This document shows, piece by piece, positions 13,101 through 24,800 of a stretch of DNA of 64,000 nucleotides. The notes beneath the pieces are model-generated. The model did no database searches, was not told where the DNA came from, and worked only from the letters and a program-made list of their open reading frames with translations. The stretch is from positions 1 to 64,000 of the forward strand of contig NAVB01000506.1 of assembly GCA_002179805.1 (NCBI GenBank), read 5' to 3'. The DNA comes from Acanthamoeba lenticulata. Taxonomy: Eukaryota > Discosea > Longamoebia > Acanthamoebidae. Position 1 is the first letter of the stretch; every line of letters begins with the position of its first letter. The position numbers were made by a program, and so were the translations under genes.

Positions 13101-15594
13101 GAGAGCGAGGCGAGCAGCGAGCCCGGCGGCGCCGCTTTCAGGTGCAGAGATGACGCCGCACCCGCCACGAATTTGCGCTTCCCATCAAATAGATCCTGTT
13201 ATTTTTATAAAGAATTACATTAATTCCAAAAACTAGAGCATACCAGTAAATTAAAATAATACAGACAAAAGAGGAGAATATAAACCTGCATGATGGCGTC
13301 GATCTCTTCGGCGGTGGGGAGGTGGCCGTAGCGGAGGGACGCCGCGAGGGAGCGGGTGATGGACCCCATGGCGTTGAGCAAGTGAGGCACTTCACCCTCA
13401 TGGCTCACGAGGCCGCTCACTGTGGGCGCCTTGAGCTCGACGAAGGAAGAGAACGACTTGGAATAGTCGTAGGCCTCCATCACCTCCTTCACCGACTCAG
13501 TCAAATAGCAGACCGACCTTGTTGAAAGTTAAATACTTGGTTAATCCTCTTCTTTTTTTTTTCCGAAATAAAAATGAAAATCGATTCAAAGCGTACTTGT
13601 CGCGGAACACGGCGCGGAGAGACCACCGGGGAGTGACGCCCCACGGGAAGGCGTGGATGAGCCGCTCAACGCCTGTCCGCTTGGGCGACGTCGGGGCCAG
13701 ATTGATCCACGCCTCGGCCAGCTGGACAGCTGTTTAACCCGCCCGGCACGTATGAGGCTAAGTCAAAGTCAAAGTGAGTGGGGCGGAGAGGGGCGCGGCC
13801 TACTGTCGACGGGGTCTTCGCTGGTGCCCCAGAGCAGATCCTTCTCCCAGTAGCCGGTCGAGCGGTAGTCATTCTCCTTGAGCATGGTCTCGAATATCTC
13901 CGGGTCGCGCCACTCCTCGCTCCACTCGCCCTTCACTCGCGTGTACCGCGCGCTGACGCTAAAGTCGTTGATGTTGCGCGGGCCGATGGCGAGCGTGCTG
14001 ATCCCCAATTGTATGTACATGAGCGCCAACAGGCCTGCACTCCCGCCACCCCCCGGTGAGCTCATGACGTCAGCCTGACAACGAGCAAGAGACAAGGAGG
14101 GCTGTGTGCGCGCGTGCTTGGCGCACCTTCAAGCGAGTAGGCGCTGATGGGGACCGAGTGCTTGAGGACCGAGTCGAATCGGATGCTCACACCGCCAGAG
14201 GCCAGGTAGCCCATGTACTGCCCACGCCACCGCTCCCCGATGGGCACGAACACAGGCAGCGGGCTACATGCGCGCCGGGTCAGACCGGCCGGTTGGACGC
14301 GCTCAGTCAGTCGTCTGGGCTTCCATGAAGACGGTTACTCCACAACGTTGTGTGAACGTACCACTTGGTGTCGTTGACGACGATGGACAGGGTGGAGAGC
14401 AGAAGGGACGCCTCGCTCTCACCGCAGCCCTTGTCCGAAAGTGGCGCCAAAATCAAGAAGTCGCGCAGGCCAAACCTAATGTCGACCGTTGCTGTCATTG
14501 TCGACGTCGGCAAAGTCATCAAGGAGGCAAGGACAGCACGTACCATCGCTGAAGGTGATGGGCACGCGAGGGAAAGTCTGACGCCGAGTTCATCATGGCC
14601 TTCATCTCTTCGGGGAACCAGGCAGGCCACGGGATGTCCTCCTCCTCTCGTGCTGCACAGCCATCCGTGGAACGCCACGATTGGTCGAGGTTTAGTGAGT
14701 CTCACTCATGAATAATCCACTGGTACGTACTATTGCGACGCCGGGGGCCGCCATCGGCGCTGCGCCGAATCTTGGTGGCCGAGAGGTCGTGGTGAGACGA
14801 TCGCTTGTTCTCGCTCTCAGGCGGCGCAAAGTGGTAGATAAGCTGGTAGGACTGACCCTCGTAGCTGAAGGCCTCCCGCAGCGCGCTGTTGTGAGGGGCC
14901 GACGCCACCGGTGCCGGTTTGGGCTTTTGTAATTGGGGGGGGTTGTTTGTTATTTGACGTCATACGCGAGAGTCAGAGGCCTACACCAAACGTTGTACGC
15001 GGGCCGCAGCGCGCACCTTGGCCGCGTAGCTCTCGCCATCGAGGTGCCACTGGCGAAAGACCGACTCGATGCTCGCGATGAACCTGGTCGCGCCACGGCA
15101 CCAACTCGAGATCAGGGATGGCTGGGCCGCGCTATGTGGTGGTGCGCTGCACGCACTTTTCCCAGGGCGAGGCCAGGGTGTAGTCGATGATCTCGAAGAC
15201 GCCCTCGTCGCCCTGGCTCGCAGCCGTGGTGCTATCCACGGAGTCCAGCTTCCTTGTTCCTGCGGCTGTTGCTGCTGCCGATGCTGCTGTGTCTCCCGAC
15301 CCCTTGTTGGCCTGCTGCGGCACTTGCTCATCGTCTGCTTCCACCCTCTTCGGGGCAGGTTTGCCCTGTGCCCAACGTTGAGTAAGAACACTTGCTCACA
15401 ATAGCACTGGGCCAGCTGAGGGAATTTGCATTTCTTCTTGATGATAATTTAAAGCTCAATGCGATGTAAGTGGTTGTGGAATGGGCCCCATGTGGAGCAA
15501 CATGGCTTGCAACAGGTACCTTTGTTTTGGAGGAAAGGCGCAGAGCAACCTCGCGGCCGCGAACCTCAAAATCAAAGTCTTCGTCCTCGTCCAT
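10144..15594 (-). CDS. RAB3GAP1: RAB3GAP1-like Rab3 GTPase-activating protein catalytic subunit
   Basis: Spliced exons follow the order of metazoan RAB3GAP1. The start is MDEDEDFDFEVRG at 15594, followed by GVFEIIDYTLASPWEK, WPAWFPEEMKAMMNSASDFP, RWFGLRDFLILAPLSDKG, GYWEKDLLWGTSEDPVD, LASLSVQLLNMRNLHGMALIW, ACLLYQKLQM, MTEDMIREKEEILAGLG, FKAANPGCVLEDFVRWYSP, LWRQVWREARPLAVREQ, and a C-terminal REYILRCSIPRPLVPLG ending at TAA 10144-10146. The family activates Rab3/Rab18 GTP hydrolysis with its partner RAB3GAP2 and acts in vesicle traffic, ER structure and autophagy. A large Ser/Gly/His-rich insertion (12850-11900) sits between the conserved blocks, and an acidic run lies at 11400-11170. The first exon was chosen because a GTACCT donor after SSKTK joins in phase to GKPAPKRVEADDE. 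An upstream GTG is not a credible start. Confidence 0.9.
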
Positions 15595-16801
15595 CCTGCG
15601 CACCAAGACTAAAGGTAGAAGGAATTATTTTATTTTTTCTCTCTTGGTGCTGACGTGGCCACACGCCAGCCAAGTGACAGCAAACGACAGGCCGACGATG
15701 AAGAAGCTGCACGAACGTTCGCAACAAACGCAAGTTCTTGTGGCGACGTCGGGTGGGTGCCATTGCGACCTTATCTGTGGTCGCCACCTCAGCCTCGGAT
15801 AGCCTCTAAGGGGCCATTTCCTTCCACGTCCGATGGCGCCGGCGATCGCCATCCCTCTACAATGCTAAGGGGCGTCGCTGGACCATACCCGCGCTAGAGA
15901 CCATCGACATGTTCCCTTTTAGTTTCGCTGACGCTGTGCAGCTCGGCGACGACGGTGTCGGCCTACAGGTCATGGAGATGGGCGATATTCCGCGTAATGC
16001 ATGTTGACTCGCTTGACTGGTCGGAGCTGCGGAGTGCTAAGCTCCGCCGAACGCTGCCAGTGGCTGGCGCGGTGCTCTCTTGGAAACCACCAAGCAGGAC
16101 TGGCCAGCAACTGCCCGTTGACGAGCCCCGTCTCCTCTTTTTGTTTTCCACACAAAACACATTACTCGATACGAACAACAGCACAACACATCCAACAGCG
16201 CATAGCGTTTGGACTGGTGCGAGGCCTCTCAGCACCCACTTCCTTATTCTTATGTTTGTTTGGCTGACTTGCACTTTTTTTCTCAGGTTCGTCTCTAGCC
16301 ACCATTCGTACAAACAACAGGCACGCTCTTCCTTCTTTTCTTTCTTGGTGTTTGTCTGTCCCGCTTCTCTCGCGTGCCGCCCCCTGCCGCAGAAGTGCCC
16401 CCAAACGCCAGCAGTCAGTTTTGGCGCTTTTTTTTGTTCGGCATTTGTGCAATGCCCAGCTTGCTCTACCGCGTTCTTCACAAATTTTAAAGGGAGTGGC
16501 GTTTCGTGCGCAGCACGCAATCCTTTCCTTGTTCGCCACCTCGGCGGTGGCGTAGCCCTCTCAGCTTGTTCCATTTCGCACTTCTTCCGTCAGAGAGTAT
16601 GATTGCCGTGCCACGTCTGCTTGTTCCAAATTCCTTCTCAAATTGAAAGGCAAATCTTGCCATCCATCGTTTCTACTTTTGCCGTTACCATTTCCAAGGT
16701 GGGCAAGGTAGCTTGGAGCTGTTGTAGTACCCTTCGGCTCAACTTCTTCTTCTCTTTCTACAGATTACGGCCGATCTGTTGCTGATTGTTAGCCGTTTCA
16801 G
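15595..16801. other. Divergent promoter region, about 1.2 kb
   Basis: This stretch lies between the start codons of two divergent genes, RAB3GAP1 on the minus strand and the CCCH-exonuclease gene on the plus strand. Open frames of about 200 codons occur on both strands at 15955-16602. They overlap each other, lack family resemblance and do not begin with good ATG codons, so I do not call them. The last 250 bp before 16802 are pyrimidine-rich, as expected for a 5' untranslated region. Confidence 0.5.
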
Positions 16802-18627
16802 ATGTCAAGCCCTCCAACCCCACGCCATTGCAAGTACTTCTTTAGTGCTCGCGGATGCAATCAAGGAAACGATTGTAAGTATCTGCACCAACAAATGGAA
16901 GAGGTATGACTTGCTCGGCCAGCGTATCACGTTCGTTGTATTCATCTGGTCCGTGTCCATCCCGTTCAGGTGCGCATGGACCTGCCCTGCACAGCGCTCT
17001 CCATCGACCTCGAAACCACGGGCTGCTGGCCAGGCGTGCACAAGATCGTCGCCGTCGGCGTTGCCCTCTTCCAGCTTCACCCTTCACACCAGGTACACTA
17101 CCTCCGTCATAGAGCTCACTTTCTTAAGAGCGCACCTCAAGAGCTTGTCTCTTAACGTCGTCCTCGCCGCGTTGTTGTCTGCTCTTTCAGGTTGTTGAGG
17201 TGGAACGCCGTCTGTTCCAGTTCAAAGTGAACTATCCACAGGACTTTGACGAGATCACCCTGCGCGACTTCTGGCACGTCCAGGGCCGCATGGACCTACT
17301 CGCAGCCTTGCAGAAGAACGCCAAGCCCGAGGAGGAAGCCATCAAAGACTTTTACGATTTCTACACGGAGGTGTGCTATCGCTACCCCAAGTTCTTCCTG
17401 GTGACCGACAACCCGGTCATGGACCTCGGCTTCCTCAATCTATCGATCGCCACCAAGCTCGGCAAGCCGCCACTCACGTACCGCCCCGTCCAGCGCTGTT
17501 CCGCGTCGTCGTTGGCGCCGCCCGAGCTACGCCTCCCCTGGTGCTCTGAGCTCGCGCCGCCCTCACTCGACTCGTCATCGTCGTCCTTGGCCACCCGTAC
17601 GTCGTCGTCCACAACGCTGTCCTCAGAGTCGGAGAGCGACGACGAGTTTAGCACAACCAGCGTCGGCGAGGAGGACTCGAGTGAGGGTTCGGACGAAGAG
17701 GCCTTCGGCGAGAGCGGCGAGGAGGACATCAGCGCTGATGAGGGGACCAACAACACAACAAGCGCCGTCAATGAGCAACTCCTCCTCAAGGCCAACGAGC
17801 TGGCCCAGCGCGTGCAGCAACTCCAACAGCAGCCAGCCAGCTGTGGGACTGGCAAGCGCCTGGCGTCCTTCTACGACGACTACTCGGCGCCGCACTTTGC
17901 CGTCGACCTTAACTCATTTGCGTGCGGGTTGATCGGACTCCACCTGCCTCCGTTCCGCCGCGCTGGCGGGTCACGCTGGGCCTCGCCCGCCGACTTTTTG
18001 TCGTTCCACAAGCCCTACCTCGTCTGCCCGTACCGGAAAACGCACGACCCGGTCGACGACGCTTCGGCCAACTGCTGGCACTTTCTCCAGTGCATATCCA
18101 TCCTGTGGGTGAATGAGTACACGCAGATCCATCAGGCCCGGAAGGAGGAGCAGCACCATCAACAACATAACCATCATCAACAACAGCAGCAACACCAGCA
18201 CACCAAGAGCTGCGGTGGTGGTGGTGGCAAGTCAACGAGTGGAGGCAAGCCGCCAGTCTACAGTGATGCCGACTTCCCGACGATCTCGAGCGCCAACAAG
18301 CAGCAGCAACAACAGCAGAGGTCGCCTCGACGAGGCCGCACGCCGAGCAGCTCCCCGGCGAGCGCCACCGCCAAGGACAAGGCCACTTCGCCGCAGCCTC
18401 GTGGAGCCAAGCCACAACAGCAGCAGCAACAGAAGCAGCACCAAGGCAAGACTGGCGGTGGCAACAACAGCAGCTACGTCAAGTCGCTGGACGGCGTGCC
18501 GCGGCGGACAACGCGGTCCTTCTCGGATCCTCCGTTCATGGACGTCTCGGCCACCTCGTCTTTCTCTACTTCGTCGTTGTCACCATCCCCGGCCTCGCCG
18601 CCACCTCCAGCTTTAGTTTTGTTTTGA
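16802..18627 (+). CDS. CCCH zinc finger fused to a DEDDh-type exonuclease
   Basis: Three exons: 16802-16903, 16970-17092 and 17191-18627 (about 553 residues, all junctions phase 0). Exon 1 encodes one CCCH zinc finger of spacing C-X8-C-X5-C-X3-H (C KYFFSARG C NQGND C KYL H), a typical RNA-binding finger. Exon 2 carries the exonuclease I motif SIDLETTG (Asp and Glu metal ligands). Exon 3 carries the motif II region VTDNPVMDLGFL and, after a roughly 200-residue Ser/Glu-rich insert, a motif III candidate HDPVDDA (H-x4-D). The tail has His/Gln runs, QQQRSPRRGRTP and FSDPPFMDVSATSS. Inferred role: 3'-5' exonuclease acting on RNA. Similar catalytic cores occur in RNase T-like proteins; the exact subfamily is not settled. 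It converges on the FN3 gene, with 206 bp between stops. Confidence 0.75.
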
Positions 18628-18833
18628 GAAAGAGAGAGAGGAAGTCGGGGACGAGAAAGAAAGGATCTTTCTCGCCCTCTCTCCGCTCTGATGTACATAT
18701 GCCAGCAACAAACAAAACATACCATTCGGCACTCGCTTTTTTAGAGCAAATATCTTTGGAAATATTTATGAAGGAATTTTGTAAAATAATCATAAATGTA
18801 CAAGCCGGAGATGAGAGGAAACAAGCAAGTCGT

Positions 18834-21800
18834 CTAGACGGTGGGGGTTCGGAAGGGCGACCTGCTCAAGAACGGATTGAGGAACTTGGTCGGGCTAGAG
18901 CTCGGTGTGGGCCTCCTGGTCGGGCTTCGTGAGGGCGTGCGCGAGGGCGTGACGCTGCGGCTTGGCGTGATGGAAGGCGACGGCGAGTTTGTCGGGGTGC
19001 GGGTGGCGCTCGGAGTCGAGGTGGCGGTGAGCGAGGGCGTGGTGGTCCTGCTTGGGCTGGCGGACTCGCTCGGCGTAGACGTACTTGTGGGCGAGACCGA
19101 CCTCGTGGGGCTGGGGCTCGCGGACATGCGCGTGGTCGACGGGCTTGGGCTGCGCGAGCTGGTTCTGCTGGGCGTGCTGGACCTTGACGGGCTCCTGCTT
19201 GATGTCGGCGTCGTCGTTGCGGTCCTGCTGGGCGTGTTGGACCTTGACGGGCTCCTGCTTGACGTCGGCGTCGTCGTTGCGGTCCTGCTGGGCGAGGCCG
19301 AAATCGACGGAGTCCTACTTGACGTGGGGCTCCTGGTAGGCGAGACGCTGCGTGTGGGTGTTGGGGAAACGCGAGTACCCGACGGCGACGGGCTCGAGCT
19401 CGAGGACGGCGAGCGGCTGATGGACGCCGTGGGCGAAGTCGTGGGTGTGCGCGAGACGGAGGCGGAGGGCGAGCGCGACGCGGATGGTGTCGGGCTCGCG
19501 CTGATGGAGACCGTGGGCGTGACCGAAGGCGTGCGCGTGGTGGAGGCCGTGGGAGTGACCGAAGGCGTGCGCGTGGAGGAGACCGTGGGCGTGATCGAAG
19601 ACGTGCGCGTGGTGGAGGCCGTGGGCGTGGCCGAAGGCGTGCGCGTGGTGGAGGTCGTGGGCGTAACCGAAGGCGTGCGCGTGGTGGAGGTCGTGGGCGT
19701 AGCCGAAGGCGTGCGCGTGGTGGAGGCTGTGGGCGTAACTGAAGGCGTAGTCGAGACTGAGGTCGTAGGAGTAACAGACGAGGATGGGCTGGCGCTGATC
19801 GATGCCGTCGGCGAAGCGGAAGGCGTGTTCGAGATGGTCGGGCTGACGCTGATTGATGCCGTAGGCGAGGCGGCGGGCGTGCTTGAGACCGTCGGGATGA
19901 CGCTGACCGACGCCGTCGGGGAGGCGGTGGGCGTGCCGGACGAAACCGGGCTGGCGCTTGCGGACGCCGAGGGCGTGAGCGAAACGGACGAGGCCGGCGT
20001 GCCAGAAGCAGAAGCGCTCGGGCTAGGGCTTGTCGACGCTGTGGGCGAGGGCGATCCCGACACAGAGGCGGCCGGGCTGGCGCTCATCGACGCCGAGGGT
20101 GAGACTGAGGGCGTGCGCGAGACCGACGAGGACGGGCTGGTGCTGGTGGAGGCCGCGGGCGTGCCCGAAACTGAGGCCGTCGGGCTGGCGACGACGCTGG
20201 TGGAGACCGAGGGCGTGGCCGACTCGCTCGGGGCGGCGCTGGCTGACACGGCAGGAGAGATAGAGGCAGAGACGGTCGGGCTCGGCGGCACGGTGGAGGA
20301 CGCCGTCGGCGTGGAAGACGTGGTGGGCGCCGCCGACGAGGCCGGGCTGGCCGAGGCCGTCGGCGTCACCGAGGCCGAGGCACCTGGGCTGACGGTGACG
20401 GACGCCGTGGGCGAGACGGCAGGCGTGCCCGAGGCAGAGGCGGTCGGGCTGACGCTGGTGGACGCCGAGGGCGTGGGCGTGAGTGTGACCGACGCCGCGG
20501 GCGTGACCGAGACCGTCGGACCGACACTCGTCGACGCCGTGGGCGAGGAGGTCGGCGTGCGCGTGACCGATGCGGCAGGCGTGCCTGAGGCCGTTGGCGT
20601 GCTCGTGGGCGCGGGCGTGGTCGAAGCCGCAGGCGTGCTGGAGGCAGCGGCGGTGGAGCTGACGCTGGAAGTTGCTGTTACCGTGGCCGAGGCCGTGGGC
20701 GAGGAGGTCGGCGTGCGCGAGGTGGAGACGGCAGGCGTGGCCGATACGGTGGCGCTCGGGCTGGGGATGGGGAACGCTGTGGACGAGAGCGTGGGCGTGG
20801 GCGTCGTGGAAGTGGCTGGCGTGCCCGAGGCCGTCGGCGTGCTTGTGACCGAGGCCAAGACGGTGGCAGAAGCGGTGGGCGTGCGTGTGACAGAGACGGA
20901 CGCTGTGGCCGAGGCCGTGGGTGTGCGCGTGGCTGAGGCTGTTGGCGTGCGCGTGGCCGAGGCCGTGGCTGAAGCGGTGGGCGTGCGTGTGATGGAAGCC
21001 GAGGGCGAGGAGGTGGCGCTCGGACTGGAGCCAGTGGAGACCGACGGCGAGGGTGAGGCTGTGGGTGTGCGTGTGGCCGAAGCGGTGGGCGTGCGAGTGA
21101 TGGAAGCCGAGGGCGAGGAGGTGGAGCTCGGACTGGAGCCAGTAGAGACGGACGGCGAGGGTGAGGCTGTGGGTGTGCGTGTGGCCGACGCCGAGGGTGT
21201 GCGTGTGGCTGAGGCCGTGGGTGTGCGTGTGGCCGACGCCGTGGGTGTGCGTGTGGCCGACGTCGAGGGTGTGCGTGTGGCCGACGCCGTGGGCGTGCGT
21301 GTGGCCGACGCCGTGGGTGTGGTCGACGCCGTGGGTGTGCGTGTGGCCGACGCCGTGGGTGTGCGTGTGGCTGAGGCAGAGGGTGTGCGTGTGGCCGACG
21401 CCGTGGGTGTGGCCGACGCCGTGGGTGTGCGTGTGGCTGAGGCCGTGGGTGTGCGTGTGGCCGACGCCGAGGGTGTGCGTGTGGCCGACGCCGTGGGCGT
21501 GCGTGTGGCCGACGCCGTGGGTGTGCGTGTGGCCGAGGCTGTGGGTGTAGTCGTAGCGGAGGATGACGGGCTGATCGTGGCCGTAGGGGATGCCGTCCGC
21601 GTGCCCGAGGGAGAGCTGGTCGGGCTGACAGTGGCGGACACTGTGGGTGAGCCAGTGGCCGATGTGGTTGGGCTAGCCGTAGGTGTCGTCGTCGGCGTGA
21701 CCGTGGCCGACGGGCTGGGCGAGTGGCTGATCGACGCCGTCGGCGAGGGCGACACGGTCGGCGTGCCCGAGACCGACGGGCTGGGCGAACGGCTGGTCGA

Positions 21801-24800
21801 TGCGGTCGGCGACATAGTCGCCGATGTCGACGGGGAGCTGCTCGGCGAGGTCGTTGGCGTGAGACTGGCCGACGCGGTGGCTGACGGCGAGCGCGTGCTT
21901 GTGGGGGACATCGTGGAGCTGGGCGTGACGCTCGCGGTAGGCGTGCGGGTGGGGCTGGCCGAAACGCTTATTGATGTCGTCGGCGAGGGCGACGCAGTGG
22001 GCGAGGCCGTGAGCGTGCCGGTGGGCGAGCGGGTCGGACTTGGCGAAACGCTGATCGACGCTGTTGGCGAGGGCGACGCAGTCCTCGTGGGTGACGCCGT
22101 TGGTGTGATCGTGGGCGTGCGAGTAGGGCTGGCCGACACGCTAATTGAAGCAGTGGGCGAGGACGAGGCCGTGCGTGAGGGCGACGGTGTGCTGGTTGAG
22201 GACACCGTCGGTGTGACGGTAGGCGTGCGGGTTGAGGACGCCGTCGGCGAAACGGTAGGCGTGCGGGTCGGGCTGGCCGTGCTGGTCGGTGATGCAGTCC
22301 TCGTGGGTGATCTGGAAGCCGACGGCGTGCTGGTTGAGGACGCCGTTGGCGAAACGGTAGGCGTGCGGGTCGGGCTGGCCGTGCTGGTCGGTGATGCAGT
22401 CCTCGTGGGTGATCTGGAGGCCGACGGAGTGCGGGTTGAGGATGCCGTTGGCGTGACGGTAGGCGTGCGAGTCGGGCTGGCCGTGCTGGTCGGTGTGCGC
22501 GTCGGGCTAGCCGAAACGCTGATAGACGCGCTCGGCGAGGGAGATGGAGTGCTGGTTGGCGTGCGCGTCGGGCTGGCCGTGACGCTGACTGACGCCGTCG
22601 GTGATGTTGTCGGTGTGCGGGTGGGCGAGCGGGTCGGGCTGACCGTAGGTGTGCGGGTTGGGCTGGCCGTGCTAGTCGGCGATGTCGTCGGCGTGCCGGT
22701 GGGCGAGCGGGTCGGGCTAGATGTCGGTGTGCGGGTGGGCGAGCGGGTCGGGCTGGACGAAACGCTGATCGACGCCGTTGGCGAGGGTGATGCAGTCCTC
22801 GAGGCCGACGGTGTGCCTGTTGAGGATGCCGTCGGCGTGACGGTAGGCGTGCGAGTCGGGCTGGAAGAAACGCTGATCGACGCTGTGGGCGAGGGCGATG
22901 CAGTCCTCGAGGCCGAAGGTGTGGTCGTGGAGGACGTCGTCGGTGAGACCGTCGCCGAGCGGGTCGGGCTGGCTGACACACTGACCGACGCGGTGGGTGA
23001 AGACGACGACGTGCTACTCGGACTAGCCGAGACGCTGATCGACGCCGTTGGCGATGTTGTCGGTGTGCGGGTGGGCGAGCGGGTCGGGCTGGCCGAGGCG
23101 CTGATGGAAGCTGTCGGCGAGGACGATGCTGTGGGGGACGGCGAGGACGTCGGCGAGCCAGTCGGGGAGCGGGTCGGACTAGGCGAGGCGCTGATTGACG
23201 CCGTCGGCGAGGGCGAGGCCGTGCTAGTCGGCGACATCGTTGGAGAGCCGGTGGGCGAGCGAGTCGGGCTGGCCGAGACGCTGACGGAAGCTGTCGGCGA
23301 GACTGATGGCGTGCTGCTGGGAGACGCCGTCGGCGAGGCGGTCGGTGTGCGAGTAGGGCTGACCGAAACGCTGATCGATGCTGTCGGCGAGGACGATGGA
23401 GTGGTGGTAGAAGACGCCGTTGTCGTGCCGGTGGGCGAGCGGGTCGGGCTAGCTGAAACACTGATCGACGCCGTCGGCGAGGGCGAGGGTGTGCTGGTTG
23501 GCGTGCCGGTGGGCGAGCGGGTCGGGCTAGATGTCCGCGAAGGCGTCGCTGTGCGCGAGGCCGACGGCGTGCTGGTTGAGGACGCCGTTGGCGTGACGGT
23601 AGGCGTGCGGGTCGGGCTGGACGAAACGCTGACCGACGCCGTTGGAGAGGGCGATGCAGTCCGCGAGACCGACGGCGTGCCCGTTGAGGATGCCGTCGGT
23701 GTGACGGTCGGCGTGCGGGTGGGGCTGGCCGAAACGCTGATCGACGCCGTCGGCGAGGGCGTGCGCGAGGTTGACGCCGTCGGCGTGCCCGTAGGCGTGC
23801 GGGTTGGACTGGCCGTAACGCTGATCGATGCCGTGGGTGAGGATGAAGGCGTGCGCGTGGTTGACGCCGTCGGCGTGCCCGTAGGCGAGCGGGTCGGGCT
23901 GGCCGTAACGCTGATTGATGCCGTGGGTGATGACGGCGTGCGTGTGGTTGACGCCGTCGGCGTGCCCGTAGGTGAGCGGGTCGGGCTGGCCGTAACGCTG
24001 ATCGATGCCGTGGGTGAGGATGAAGGCGTGCGTGTGGTGGATGCCGTCGGCGTGCCCGTAGGCGAGCGAGTCGGGCTGGCCGTAACGCTGATCGATGCCG
24101 TGGGTGAGGATGACGGCGTGCGTGTGGTTGACGCTGTCGGCGACGTTGTCGGTGTGCGGGTGGGCGAGCGGGTCGGGCTGGACGACACGCTAATCGACGC
24201 CGTCGGCGAGGGCGATGCCGTGCGCGAGATTGATGGTGTGCTGGTCGGCGATCTTGTTGGCGTGCCGGTGGCCGAGCGGGTCGGGCTGAGCGACGCCGTA
24301 GGCGTGAACGAAATGGTCGGTGAGACTGTGGGCGTGCGAGTCGGGCTGACCGTGCGGGTCGGGCTGACCGATACCGTCGGCGAGGTAGACGCGGTGGGCG
24401 AGGTCGACGGGGTGCTCGTTGAGGAAGCTGTTGGCGTACCGGTAGGCGTACGGGTCGGGCTGCTCGAAACACTGACCGACGCCGTGGGCGAGGGCGACAC
24501 AGTGCGCGAGGGCGATGGCGTCCTCGTGGCAGACATTGTCGGCGTGCCGGTGGGCGTGCGGGTCGGGCTGGCCGACGTGCTGATCGACGCTGTCGGAGAG
24601 GCAGACGAAGTGGGCGAGGATGATGGGCTGCGCGTGGGCGACGCCGTCGGCGAGAAACTGGGCGAGGTGGTCGTGCTGGGCGAGACGCTGATTGACGGCG
24701 TTGGCGAAGGCGAGACCGACGGAGAGCGAGAGATGGAGCTGCTCGGGCTCGGCGGCGCGCTGACGGAAGGCGTTACGCTGCGGCTGGGACTGACCGTCGG

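Noticed and set aside
15955..16602. Overlapping 200-codon open frames on both strands in a promoter region
   Set aside because: Neither has a good ATG, a conserved motif or supporting splice structure.
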